Positions 11,372-22,665 of a DNA stretch of 64,000 bases are shown piece after piece (position 1 is the first letter of the stretch; each line of letters starts with the position of its first letter). Origin of the DNA: Scortum barcoo (lineage: Eukaryota; Chordata; Actinopteri; Centrarchiformes; Terapontidae); contig CM041533.1 of assembly GCA_023238725.1 (NCBI GenBank), positions 22,906,176 through 22,970,175 on the forward strand. Direction: 5' to 3'. Under the pieces are notes generated by a model, which searched no databases, had not been told where the DNA came from, and saw only the letters and a program-made list of their open reading frames with translations. Position numbers and translations under genes: made by a program.

Positions 11372-14300
11372 TCAGTTTGGTTCTTCCTGGGTCGTCTTAT
11401 TTCTGTGGAAAAAGGAATAATATGTAAAAGTGTTAGTTCAGGTGGAATCATTAATGTTGTTTGGCAGTGCTTCTTCTTGATCCCATATGTAAGATTGTGT
11501 GTAGTACTTTGCATGTTGATTAAAAGTTAAGATGATCAACATTTAAAAAGCAAACTGAATTTATAGACACGGCTGTGGACAGCCAAATGACTGAATATGT
11601 CAATCAATAGATTTACGAAGTAATTCACACTGGAGTTGTTATACTGCACTAATAAGTTAAGATGTATTGACTGTGCAGGCACATGGCCTGGATGAAGGTC
11701 TGGAAGGACACCCCATCAGCTTGCAGCTTACTTACCCTTTGCCCTCGGCCTCATCGGTTGAATCAGGAAGCTCTTTTCTCCTGGTCTCCGGAAGCAGGAA
11801 ACAGAGAGCTCCACTGACCAGCGTAAGTGTGCTGAAAACTACGGTGGGTATGGACCAGTGGTACATGGCCAGCATGTTGAGCAGTGGAGCCAGCAAGCCA
11901 CCAGCTCTGCTTGCAATAGAGCCCAAACCCGAGGCTGTTTGTCTAAAAACAGAAACATACAGAATTTTTCCTTCTTAGCTGTCAAGCAATCATCTTTTTG
12001 GTCACAGTATAAATGTGTATCATTCTAAACTTAATTAAATCTTTCTCAACAGTTTAAATGCAGTACAGTGCAGTACAGATAATACAATAGTGCAGTAGTG
12101 ATTGATCGTAGTGATAACAGTATTTTGTTTTTTTTGTGAATGCTACAGTGAGATAGAGAGGCTCTGCTTACCGAAATGATGTTGGGAACAGCTCCTGAAC
12201 ATACACATTGCATACAGATCCTGCCCAGTTTATGAAAAAACGTCCTGCAGTCGCTAAAGTGGTGATAGCAACAGCGTTACCTTGAACAGAATAATACAGT
12301 CAGATTAATAAAAACCAACCAACTAAATCCTACCCACTGCACTGCATATTTAATCTTACTTTTATAATGACACATTTTATTTCATATCACCACCCCCTTG
12401 TACACACTGCCACTAAATTTAGCTGGTTGCCACCTGTTACAATGCTACAATGTACGAAATAGTTTGTTTCAAGCACACCCAGGGCTGAACTGTTATTACA
12501 GTTCATCTTGTAGGGAACCATGAATGTCTTTGTACCAAATGATGTGGCGATCCATCTTGAGATATTTGGAACAAAGTGGTACGGAAACACCGTCTGAATG
12601 GGTACATCTTAAGTGCTTTACTTTGAGGAACAGCTAGGATTAAGATGCACAGGAATCCTCCAATCAGAAGCGTCGACATCAGCGACACTTTCCTCCCCAG
12701 CGCCTCCAACAGCCAGATGCAAAGTATGTGAGCTGGTAGTTCGGACAGACCAAACATGAGCTGTGTCACGAAGATGTCCAAGCCAAAGTTCCCCACGTTA
12801 AATGAAAGGCAGTAGTAGGTCACATTCAGAGAGAACCTGAGGATTTCAAAAAGGAAAAGTACCATCATTTGCAAATTGTGAAATGTATCTGTATATATTT
12901 ATGTATATTTATCTATATTGAATGTATACATTATAACTCAGCCATCTTAAGGCATCATTCAAGTTCAGTAGAGTTAGTTGTGTTGTAAAATGTAACTTAC
13001 CATGCCAGTATTATGGTAAAGAAATACTTCCTAAGCACAGATGATTTGATGAGATTGATTATGCCTCCCTTTTTCTCAGTTTCAGTGTCCTTCTGAACAA
13101 TCTGCAGTGCACAGAGATGGACACAACATCACGTTAGAGATTCCTTACTGCATATTAGCAAATCATGTCATCCAACAGCCTTGCAAGAATTATTCAGTTT
13201 TCCAAGCCATTATAATTTAAACACAATCTTTGCCTCAGACAAGTTGAATCAAGATTTCACATTTCTTATGTTTCTTCACCATAAATATACACCATGTGTT
13301 TGTTATTATTGATATGTGGCATATTCCATTTAGGCCCATTTAAGATACATTTTTTTCTGTGAAGGCTCAGTACTTTTTCCAGCAGAGACTCTGGAACAGG
13401 GCATTTATTGATGGCTGCCACTTTGGTAATCAGCTGTTTAGCCTCTTCTGTCCTTCCTCTTTCCAACAACCACCTGGCTGACTCTGGAATGAACCTGTTA
13501 CAAACATGAACATCGACACTGATCAGCAATTTATCATTTACCTTTAAACACTAGAGGGTATTAAAAAGAATGAAGAGCACACCATATGTAAATAGCAACA
13601 ACTGCAAGTGGAGCTGCCGTGATTAGTTGAGCCAGTCTCCAGTCTCTGACGAAGTAGATCATACCAGCGAGGACACACTGTCCAATCGCACCAAATAGCT
13701 GAGTAACACATGCTCCCCATGATCTTCTGGCCACACCGATCCACTCAGTGGCTAGGAACAGAAACAGTTACCCTCAAGGTCATTTCCCTAACATCCCTAC
13801 CCACACCAAGCATTATGGCGCCCCAAAACTGACAAAATGCAGTAAAAGCTTTTCAGAGAAGATAAGAAAATGACTGAAGACATTTATAAATCTTATTTAA
13901 ATATCTAAAATAAAATAGAATTAATACTTAATAATTTCTTAATAGTTAATACTTTCAAGTTACAAAAGATTTTCATTTAGATAAATGTATGTTAAGTTTA
14001 TCCGTCACTGAAGGATGGAACACAGTGGTGATTGAGCCCACTGATGAAAGCGCACTGTAAAAAACAAGTATTTCTTTTAACTTAAAAGAGTTAGGGTATG
14101 GACTGCCTTAATATTTTAACTTGAATAAAATTGAGAAAACAAGTTCAGCTTCAAGTTCAAGTTCAAATTTTAAGGCAACAACAAACAAAACAAATAGTTG
14201 TCTCACCTGTTTGTAAAGCAGTGTGCTGATTTCTCCGGTCTCAGTTACTATGGCTAAACAAAGCGATGGGTACAAAGAATGGGTACAAATGTGGATCTCT

Positions 14301-16009
14301 TTCTTTTGGACTGGTATCTCAGGAATGGACAGGAATTGGAGATTTTGTTTGTTAGTTCTTACGTTTGAAAAGAAGGAACAGGACCGTTTTGTCCCTTGAG
14401 GTCCAAATCAAACCTGCACTTACTGCTTGTTGATGTAAGTGAACCAAATGAAAATCTTTGAGATTATAACTTTAACCTCTGATCAGTTTAGGGAAAAAAC
14501 AAAAATATTTTTACCACCAGTCAGCTGATAAAATAAATAGTTGATTTAAAAAAACATACTGGTTAATTAAATTCATTGTGGTCCATGATGAGCAACATAA
14601 CATGAGCAATGTAATGTTCTGAAAATAGAAATGAGCTTCATGGATAAAATGCTTAAGCTGCTGTTAAACAGATGTTACAGCAGGATGCAGGACATAAATG
14701 ATTAACTGGCTGCTGAATTGTGATCAAAATTAGCTTTAGGTTGGCTGTTAGTGTGTTTGGAAACCACTTTTAAGTTAATCTAGTCAGCCACACAGTCCTC
14801 TTGATTTCTCCACAGGTGACAAAAATTAATTGTTGCCTGGGAAAAGATTATTTAATGTATTCCAACAAAAACAGAGAATTAAGGAGTTGAAAAGTAAAAT
14901 AACAGAAAGATAAGATAAAACTAAAATAAGTCAAGTCTCAATTTATTAAATCAACTCTGATTTTTAATCAGCTGATTGAAAGTTAAAAGTGAAGTTTAAA
15001 GCTTTTTATTTATTTCATATGTGATTTTAATTATTTAACTTGTTATTCACTGGTGTGTCCTGTTATATACTTGAATTGTCTGATAACATGTTACTATATT
15101 TGGTTTTCTTTGAAGATTTAAATACATGGCTTATGAAAAACCAACCAGAAATAGTTTTCAAATGTAAGATGATGGAATATACTGTACCCAATATGACGCC
15201 GTTCAGTCGATAACCTCCATAGCCAATTCCCAACATGAACTGGGATGCCAAATACCAATAGAAGTTGGGACATAATCCAGTTGTTACAGTAAATACTAGC
15301 ATCGCAATGACTGGGATCTGAGCGGCCCGTTTACGACCAAATCTGGAACAGAAAATGTCCCTCTGGTCAGCGTATATGATACGACTGTCTTTGTCTAGAA
15401 CACATTTTCTGTACAAGATCGAGTACACTTACGATTCAGCAAAGGGTCCAAATAAGAGACAACCAACAAGAATGCCGGCCATCAACACTGCTTGTGCCCC
15501 TTCCAACAAATTAGCCTGGTCACACACTAGATCAAACTGTAGAAAAGAAAATGGACCACATGCTGAATAAAAGGTAACTTAGATAATTTACTATTAGTGT
15601 TATTAGACAACCATGAGACAGACCTATCACTTACATCAGTGACTATGGTGGCCTCATACAGGGTGTTGGTGTACACCCATCCATTCAGGCACCCCGTGGT
15701 CTCATTGAGTCCGTACTCCTTGATGGCTCTGATGTCCCGGTCCACAGGGACAAACATCCGACACCTGCTGAAGGTCCCATCTTCCTCCCGGGGCAGAGTG
15801 AGGTTCAGCTGCTCACCTGTGCTCAGGTTGGAGTCAGCCTCAAGGATCCAGTCTGTGTTGCAGTGTCGCTCTGGATCTGACTGGATGAAGAATACACTGG
15901 CAAAGTGAAAAGGCAGAATAACATTTGTGAAGCAAAGAGCAAAAAGGATGACCTTCTGAAATAATCCAAACTCTCCAATATTACGGAGGATCTCTCCAAA
16001 ATCAGCCAT
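11372..16009 (-). CDS. slc22a13: SLC22A13-like organic anion transporter, copy 2 (complete, shortened tail)
   Basis: Twelve-helix SLC22 carrier, 528 aa. Exons: 16009-15635, 15536-15433, 15342-15188, 13751-13583, 13494-13374, 13101-13001, 12836-12622, 12280-12172, 11942-11736, 11402-11372. Phases agree throughout. Start MADFGEIL. Visible family marks are ESFGRKR (exons 2/3), ATEW at the start of exon 4, FIPESARWLLERGRTEEA (exon 5), LFPTSFRQT (exons 8/9) and LLPETRRKELPD after helix 12. Arg462 (SRAGG) sits where organic-anion carriers have Arg and cation carriers Asp, by rough alignment, so an anionic substrate is inferred. The last exon reads ..KTTQEEPN-stop. The tail seen in copy 3 (..TKSTKL) is encoded just beyond in another frame, suggesting a frameshift. 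Exon 6 is 6 nt longer than in copies 1 and 3. Intron 3 (1.4 kb) shows no further feature. Confidence 0.92.
12505..12590 (+). repeat. Fragment of a teleost interspersed repeat in intron 7 of copy 2
   Basis: Contains GGAACCATGAATGTCT..TACCAAAT..ATGTGGCGATCCATC..GAGATATTTGGAACAAAGTGG. From memory this is a diagnostic stretch of a repeat common in percomorph fish. The same family seems to be present at 24900-25560. Confidence 0.5.
15629..15892 (-). other. Extracellular-loop segment sharing the near-identical tract, copy 2
   Basis: Homologous to 4985-5251 and 21427-21693, with clustered differences near the splice donor (YTNTLYEAT against YYSTLYEAT) and scattered ones elsewhere. The middle, about 15733-15838, is nearly the same as in the other copies, so this copy may have taken part in an older or partial conversion. 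Confidence 0.55.
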
Positions 16010-16713
16010 GTTCACAGAGCTGACTTTCAGTTTAGAAATGCTGCCAGAGGGTGACCTTTAAACAATGTCCATTAATGTTTAAACCCTGTACCTCTCAAGA
16101 AGGATGAGACAGCATTTTAATGGATAGCTTGTTTTGTAGAAGGAGCAAGTCTGATTTTTTTTTTACAAGAGATATCACTCTTGTATTCTTCTCTGTATGA
16201 TATCTTTGTGCTTTGACCTGAAGTTCAATTTCAGCTTTCATCGATCAGCAACTTTCATCAACTTTTTTTTTCAAAATGTTGTTGTGTTTCGTGTATTTTG
16301 GCAATCTTGCAAAAATGCAAAAATGTTTTTTGAATGTTACAGTTTAGGAATAAATATTAACAATACTAATAAACGCACAGTTGACAGTGGATCTTGGCAG
16401 ACAGTGTGCTTTAACTTTGCTTAAAACTTTAGTCTGCCAGTCACACAGAGGGTGACTTGTCAGACTGACAACAGAATATTTATGAATAAATTTATGAATA
16501 AATTATATACTTATTTTATTTTAAAAAGATCTTCATGAAAATAAATGTACATATACATACAATCATGTACTGTACACACATGTGTATGCATAGAGTTGGC
16601 CATTGTATATAGCAATAAATAATCTCTGCTATAAGATAAACTAAGCTAAAATCTCAATTTGGCAAATTAATTAAGGGACAAACTCATTTCAGTTTCTTAT
16701 TTCCACAATGTAT
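16010..16713. other. Spacer upstream of transporter copy 2
   Basis: AT-rich sequence expected to contain the copy 2 promoter. No TATA box, CpG cluster or exon could be assigned. Confidence 0.5.
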
Positions 16714-17153
16714 CTGTTAGGGTAGGTGCTAGGTGAGGCGGAATTGGACCCAGGATGCAGACGAGGCAGGAGGCTGAGTAGACGTTAGACTTTTTATTGA
16801 GGGCAAACACAGGGAACACAGGGACAAGGCAGGAACCGAACAGGAAGGCAGGAAGGCAAGAACCGAACAGGAAGCGAACAGGAAGCGAAGCAAAGGACAG
16901 CACAGCACAGCACTAGACGACACGACAAAGAACAAATGAGAAGGACTGGCTTAAATACACTGGAAGACAGGGAAGTGGAAACAGGTGTGGAGACTAATGG
17001 GGACAGGTGAAACCAATTGGGGCGGAGCAGGCAATCAAAATGGGAGGGAAACACGAAAAGGACAGGAAGTAAAGTGCTACGAAGCAAGTGAGGAGAGACG
17101 AAGACTACAAAATAAAACAGGAAGTGCAGGACAGAACATGCAAACCCTAACAG
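16714..17153 (-). mobile_element. MITE-like non-autonomous DNA transposon, member B
   Basis: 440 bp bounded by inverted termini CTGTTAGGGT (16714-16723) and ACCCTAACAG (17144-17153), each flanked outside by TAT, a possible 3-bp target duplication. The interior is non-coding and has internal direct repeats of GAACCGAACAGGAAG type. On the minus strand it carries AATAAAAA near its 3' part. Related to 7044-7413 in inverted orientation. The superfamily is uncertain. Confidence 0.7.
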
Positions 17154-17967
17154 TATGTTACACTTGTGTTTTGTCAAGCCTAAATTAGACCTGCTGATTA
17201 AGAGGCCAAATAGTAAAGGTGTGTCAGCACATTTTGTTTTAATTATTAAGAGAAGACAGTTTGGGTTATGTTGAGATCACATTATTATCATTATATGGTA
17301 ATGACCTCTGTGCATTTGATAAATCCATATCAGAGCAGGTCTTTGGATCAACAGTTCAGTCCTAATTTAACCCATGTATAATGTACACATGTGCAACATA
17401 CTGTTTGATGCACATTTGCTGGGCCCTCAGGCCCCCTGTATGCAGCAGTATTGTGTTTTATAGGAGGAAATCATCATTTGTCTCATATGAGCTGCTCACA
17501 AACATAAACCTTGTGGAAAAGGGTTTCAAGTAGAGATTGTTTTGTACAAAGGTGTCACAAAGATAAAAGTTTGGGAACCATGTCTCTATACCAAGGATGA
17601 TGATCTAAAATAATATATTATGTATCTGTAGTTTTACACACAGCTCTTTCACTGGAAAAGTATAAAGTGTATTGCATTTCAGTTTAATCTGGCATATATC
17701 TGCCAAGTGTGACACAACATGTTCGGTCAAATGTAAATTTGTAACTTCCACAGTAAGTAAAAAGTCAAGACAGTTAGCCATTCATAAAGCAATACCTGCT
17801 TGTTTTCAGACTGATAAGAAGCTGTTAAAAGGTTAGCTGGAGGTCTGAATGGATGAATTCACTGGCTTTCCTTACAGCTGATCTGAGCTGATCAAGTGAA
17901 AGGGGAATTGTTACACCTTCTCACAAGCAAATCACAAGTGCATATTGAGTTTCAAGAACATCAGAGA
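17154..17967. other. Spacer between transporter copies 2 and 3
   Basis: No coding exon or named repeat recognised; mostly AT-rich unique-looking DNA. Confidence 0.5.
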
Positions 17968-17973
17968 TTTATT
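17968..17973 (-). terminator. Candidate polyadenylation signal of transporter copy 3
   Basis: AATAAA on the minus strand, about 156 bases past the stop codon and just beyond the AT microsatellite. If used, the dinucleotide repeat is part of the 3' UTR. Confidence 0.45.
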
Positions 17974-18004
17974 TATACAGTTATGACAGTAATAATGACA
18001 CAAT

Positions 18005-18022
18005 TGATATATATATATTGAT

Positions 18023-18089
<67 letters not shown>
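18005..18089. repeat. (AT)n microsatellite
   Basis: Two AT runs separated by a short TTGATTG break. Lies just downstream of the copy 3 stop codon, probably in its 3' UTR. Confidence 0.95.
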
Positions 18090-18092
<3 letters not shown>

Positions 18093-18128
18093 TATTTGCT
18101 ATTAAATTAGTGAACTCAAGTATTCCAA

Positions 18129-21100
18129 TCAGAGTTTGGTGGATTTTGTGCAGTTGTGTTCACCCATGTTGGAGTCACTTCCCATCTTCTCAGTGGTCAT
18201 ATTCCTACAGTGAAAAGGAACACAGTACTCACATTATCTGGCCTTGACCATTTGACTCTTTATATTAATCACTAGGGGAGTTTCAGTATAAATAAAAGAA
18301 GAAGTAGTTGTTGAAACACTCCAAACTGTTTAAGTAAAATACAAATACAATATAAATACAATAAAATACAAAATGCTGATTACTACAAAACCAAAGACCT
18401 ACAATGCAAAGCCCAGAATTCAGACTGCATCCTGAGGTGAAACTTCAGTGTTCACAGACACTTTTTAAAGCTAGGGTTTAAATATACTCCTACCACTCTG
18501 ATGAGAATATCTTTATCACTCTCATGCCTGTCCATTAAATAGGAAGTTTCCACTAACATCTAGAGAAATAAAGCCTGACCAGTCCTGTCTGAAGAAAATC
18601 AAACTAGCAGCACCTCTAGTATAGTAGATAGTATAAAAATCACATTGTGGACAGCCTGACTCCAGGACGTCACAGCGCTCACCCAAGAAATAGAGATATA
18701 ACACGTTAATTGTTGAGATATTGTTACTTTTAGACAGGGCAGACCAGCTGTCTCCAGTCCATATGGCAAGCTTAGCTAATCATCTCATGGCTGTGGCTAT
18801 ATATTTACTGGACAGATGGACACCTGTATCTATCTCTCAGCAAAAATGCAAGAAATCAAGTGTTTCCCAAACGTTTTATTAAGTGTCTTAAAGTTATTGT
18901 GCAAATGTGAGAGTTTTAACATTTTGCACTGTTTTCAACCAATCAAGTTTTCAAATTAGAGACAGTTTTGATTATGGGCATAGACAACCAGTGTAGCTCT
19001 GATTGTCTGAGTATCCACGTGTAACTCACCCTCAGTAAAAGCCAACATTCACAGTTCCCCAGTAAATCCCGCGGCTTGCTTACCTGTCGCCCTCAGCCTC
19101 ATCAGTAGTATCAGGGAGCTCTTTTCTCCTGGTCTCAGGAAGCAAGAGGACAAGAATTGCACTGACCACCATAATGCTGCTGAAGACTGCAATGGGTATG
19201 GACCAGTGGTATATGGCCAGCATGTTAAGTATTGGAGACAGCAAGCCAGCAACTCTAAAGGCTATGGAGCCCAAGCCTACAGCTGTTTGCCTGAAGGAGT
19301 GGAGCGCAATTTCAGATACACACAGTGTTTATGTAGAATGCATTATTATATATGTTGTATACTTTTATTTTGTGTACCTCACAGAGGTTGGAAACAACTC
19401 CTGGATGTATACCATGCATGCTGAACCAGCCCAGTTCACCAAGAACTTTCCAGTGGTTACAAGGGCTGTGATAACAACAGCACTGTCTGGAATTAAAATT
19501 TAAGTACAGTAAATAATCCACTCAAAGTCAGATGTATCCGCATGTATTGAATGTGACGGACAAGACATCCACCTTGAGGGAAAGCCAGGCTTAAGAGGCA
19601 AACAAAACTGCCTGACAGGAGGGTTATTAGCAGGGTTTTTTTCCTCCCTATCCACTCCAGAACCCATATACAGAGGAGGTGTGCTGGTATGTCAGAGATC
19701 CCAAACAGGAACTGAACCAGGAAGATGTCCAGCCCAAATTTGCCCACATTTAGAAAAAGGCAGGTGTAGCCTAGATTTACTGCAAACCTTCAAATCACAA
19801 AAGTAAATCAAAAGTTGTATTGAAAACCACATTCCAAAATGCACTCAACTTACCAGGCAAAAGATATAATACAGAAGTATTTCATCAGGATTGTTGAGAT
19901 AAAAAGAGTTTTGATTCCTCCACTTTCAACTTGCTGTTCCCCAGTTACCTACAGGCCAAATAGATGACAATAATAAAGAGGGCAACACTTACAAATGGCA
20001 TTGCAGTTTATGACTATGACTATGTCAACAATAACATTAATTCTGAAAAAGGGTGAAAATCCACATTTTTGTTATCATACAAAAATGTTACAGTGATTAC
20101 AGTGACCCAACCTTGTTTACTTTTAACATGAAGGACGATAATAGCGTGACATTTGATACACAGACATTTATGGTCCCCAGAGGATGACCTGAAATAACTT
20201 CAATCCTGTGCCATTCACAGGTCAAATTTTTAATTTGTCCAATACTTTGTCCAAGTCCAAGTCTTATACTCAGAGGGATCAGTGAAGTTTCAATTGATGT
20301 AGTAATTAAAATTGAATCTGACTAACCTGGTCCAGCAGATTCTCTGGGATTTTCTTTTTATTGATTTTTGCAACTCTATGTATCAACTTTTTTGCTTCTT
20401 CGGTTCTTCCCTGTCCAAGCAACCACCTTGCAGATTCAGGAATCCACCTGAAAAGATTAATCACAATCTGTCATCAATCACTCACAAACTGTATAAAACA
20501 AAAACAGAAATGCCAACAAGACTAATTAGATCATTTTTCTTTTGATTTTAATTTATCTTATTATATGAAGTGACACTAAAGCTACGAAGCCTACATACAC
20601 CTGGCTGAACTGGGTTAGGCCAGGTAGGTATGGCTAGGAAACATGCTAGTGTCCAAATGTAGCACTGTGCAAATAATAAAGATGAAAAGGAACATACAAT
20701 GCGTACCATATGTACAAGAATACAAAGGCTTGTGCTCCTGCCATGACATACTGTGCTGTTCTCCAGTCACGGATAGCATAGACCAGACCAGCTATGGCAC
20801 ACTGTCCAAAGCCTGTAAACATCTGGCTCAAACATGAGGCAACAGACCTTTTGGTGACCCCAGTCCACTCTGTAGCTACAAACAGAAATTAAACAAAGAA
20901 TGCAGTTCCAGAATAAAAAAGGAAAGGGTTTTAAGAACAGGACAGTCCCGTGCTTGTAATATTGCCTATATATGTAAGACTGGGTAGAAACAAAGAAGTC
21001 ATACCTAATACAGTGGAGTTAATTCTATATCCTCCGAGTGCGGCTCCAACTATGAACTGTGACACCATGTAAATATAGAAATTTGGAGACACACCAGTGA

Positions 21101-21807
21101 CCAGGACAAATACTAGCAAAAGGACAACAGGTAGCTGGGTGGTTCTCCTGCGGCCGTACCTGAAGTTTAGAGAGTAGGTGACCATCAAATGAAGGGTTTC
21201 AAGCACATGACCTTATATCTCTTTTTGAAGTCACTTACGATTCAGCTATAGGTCCAAAGATGAATGAACCAGCAAGTAAACCACTCATGAAGACCGTCTG
21301 TGAAACTTCATTCATGTTGGACCGATCACAGACAAGATCAAACTGCAAAACAACATGGCTGAAATCAGTAGGCCAGACAGCAGAAGTTTTACCAAAGAAG
21401 AAATCTCAAATTGGACATCTTACATAACTTACATCAGTGACTACGGTGGCCTCATACAATGTGCTGTAGTACACCCATCCATTCAGGCACCCTGTGGTGT
21501 CATTGAGTCCGTACTCCCTGATGGCTCCGATGTCCCGGTCCACAGGGACAAACATCCGACACCTGCTGAAGGTCCCATCTTCCTCCCGGGGCAGAGTGAG
21601 GTTCAGCTGCTCACCTGTGCTCAGGTTGGAGTCAGCCCCAAGGATCCAGTCTGTGTTGCAGTGTCGCTCTGGATCCGACTCGATAAAAAGAAAACTAGAA
21701 AAGAAAATTGGCAGGAAGAAATTTGGGAAGGTTAAACCAAAAATCAAAAGTTTCTGGTAGATACCAAAGTCTCCAATAGTTTTCAGAATCTCTCCAAAAT
21801 CCACCAT
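18129..21807 (-). CDS. slc22a13: SLC22A13-like organic anion transporter, copy 3 (complete)
   Basis: Twelve-helix SLC22 carrier, 541 aa. Exons: 21807-21433, 21342-21239, 21159-21005, 20875-20707, 20447-20327, 19948-19854, 19787-19573, 19486-19378, 19290-19084, 18204-18129. All phases agree. Start MVDFGEIL. Family marks include ESYGRRR after helix 2, WIPESARWLLGQGRTEEA, ELFPTSVRQT and LLPETRRKELPDTTDEAEG. Arg460 (FRVAG) is the helix-11 Arg of anion-type members by rough alignment. The protein ends TKSTKL; T-K-L fits a class I PDZ ligand (S/T-x-hydrophobic), as known for several SLC22 carriers anchored by PDZ scaffolds. It is the copy closest to oxsr1 and has the most compact introns. The extracellular loop is almost identical to copy 1, unlike the rest. 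Confidence 0.93.
21427..21693 (-). other. Putative gene-conversion tract, copy 3 exon 1
   Basis: Partner of 4985-5251. The three differences noted (at positions equivalent to 5001, 5222 and 5234 of copy 1) are single transitions. Flanking intron and helix-1 sequence is clearly diverged. Confidence 0.7.
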
Positions 21808-22204
21808 TTTCACACCGCAGATGATGTGTAAAAGAAACTCTGGTAGACTAAATTATTCTTAAATCTGTTCAGTCCAATGTGGCTGTCAGAATAAATGTTT
21901 AACCACCTGTCGTCAGTCGGTAAATAATTGTGTGGTGAGCCCTTATTTCAAAGCCAAATCTAAACTTCGTTTAGTAATGGTTGAACTGTTAAATCACAAA
22001 GTAATGAAAACTGGGCTTTAGGACACCTTACCCTAATACCCTAGTATCCAAAGTACCTTACAACAAGCCGGTTCAGCCATGTGGATACAACCCCAAAATT
22101 GCAAGAATCATGCAAGTACATCAAGCTTCATCAAGGATACTGAATTGTTTCAAGTTCTACAGACGAGTGACAAATTAAAGGGAAAACCAACATCAAGTGT
22201 GTCA
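21808..22204. other. Spacer upstream of transporter copy 3
   Basis: Expected promoter region of copy 3. No recognisable core promoter element or exon. Confidence 0.5.
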
Positions 22205-22665
22205 GTAAGGTGTTGGGCCCCCACAAACAGCTTCAGTGTCCCTTTACATTGATTCTCCAAGTCTCTGAGCTCAACTGGAGGGATGAACACCATTCTTAAA
22301 AAGATATTCCCTCATTTGGTGTTTTGATTTGATTCTCCCATGGGTGTTTAAGTGGGTTGAGTATGACTATGAAGGCCATAGTCATAGGATTCACATAATT
22401 TTCATCCTCATCAAACCACTCAGCGACCCCTCGCGTGCTGTGGATGGAGACCACTCCCATCAGGATAGAAATGTTTCATCACAGGATAAAGGTGATCACT
22501 CAGAATAACTTTGGATTGATCTGCTGTGACTCCAGTGACATCTAATACGAAGGCTGCTCTAGTAGTGTGGGTTTCCTCAAAAGTCTTAGCTGGATCTGGA
22601 GAATTGCAGAGAGTTGAACTGCACACTCAAGTATTTCAGAAAGAAACAGAAGAAGACACAGCTCT
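22205..22665 (-). mobile_element. Tc1-like transposase relic (C-terminal part)
   Basis: On the minus strand it reads 'DHLYPVMKHFYPDGSGL' followed, after a small deletion, by the remains of the DDE block and 'AEWFDEDEN'. Then come broken versions of the SPDLNP region and a tail matching 'MREYLF..NGVHPS'. Stops and deletions show it is dead. Same lineage as 47870-48345. Confidence 0.8.

Noticed and set aside
14040..14220. CACTGTAAAAAACAAG-type motif in intron 3 of copy 2 as a MITE end
   Set aside because: No matching inverted end or duplicated flank was found.
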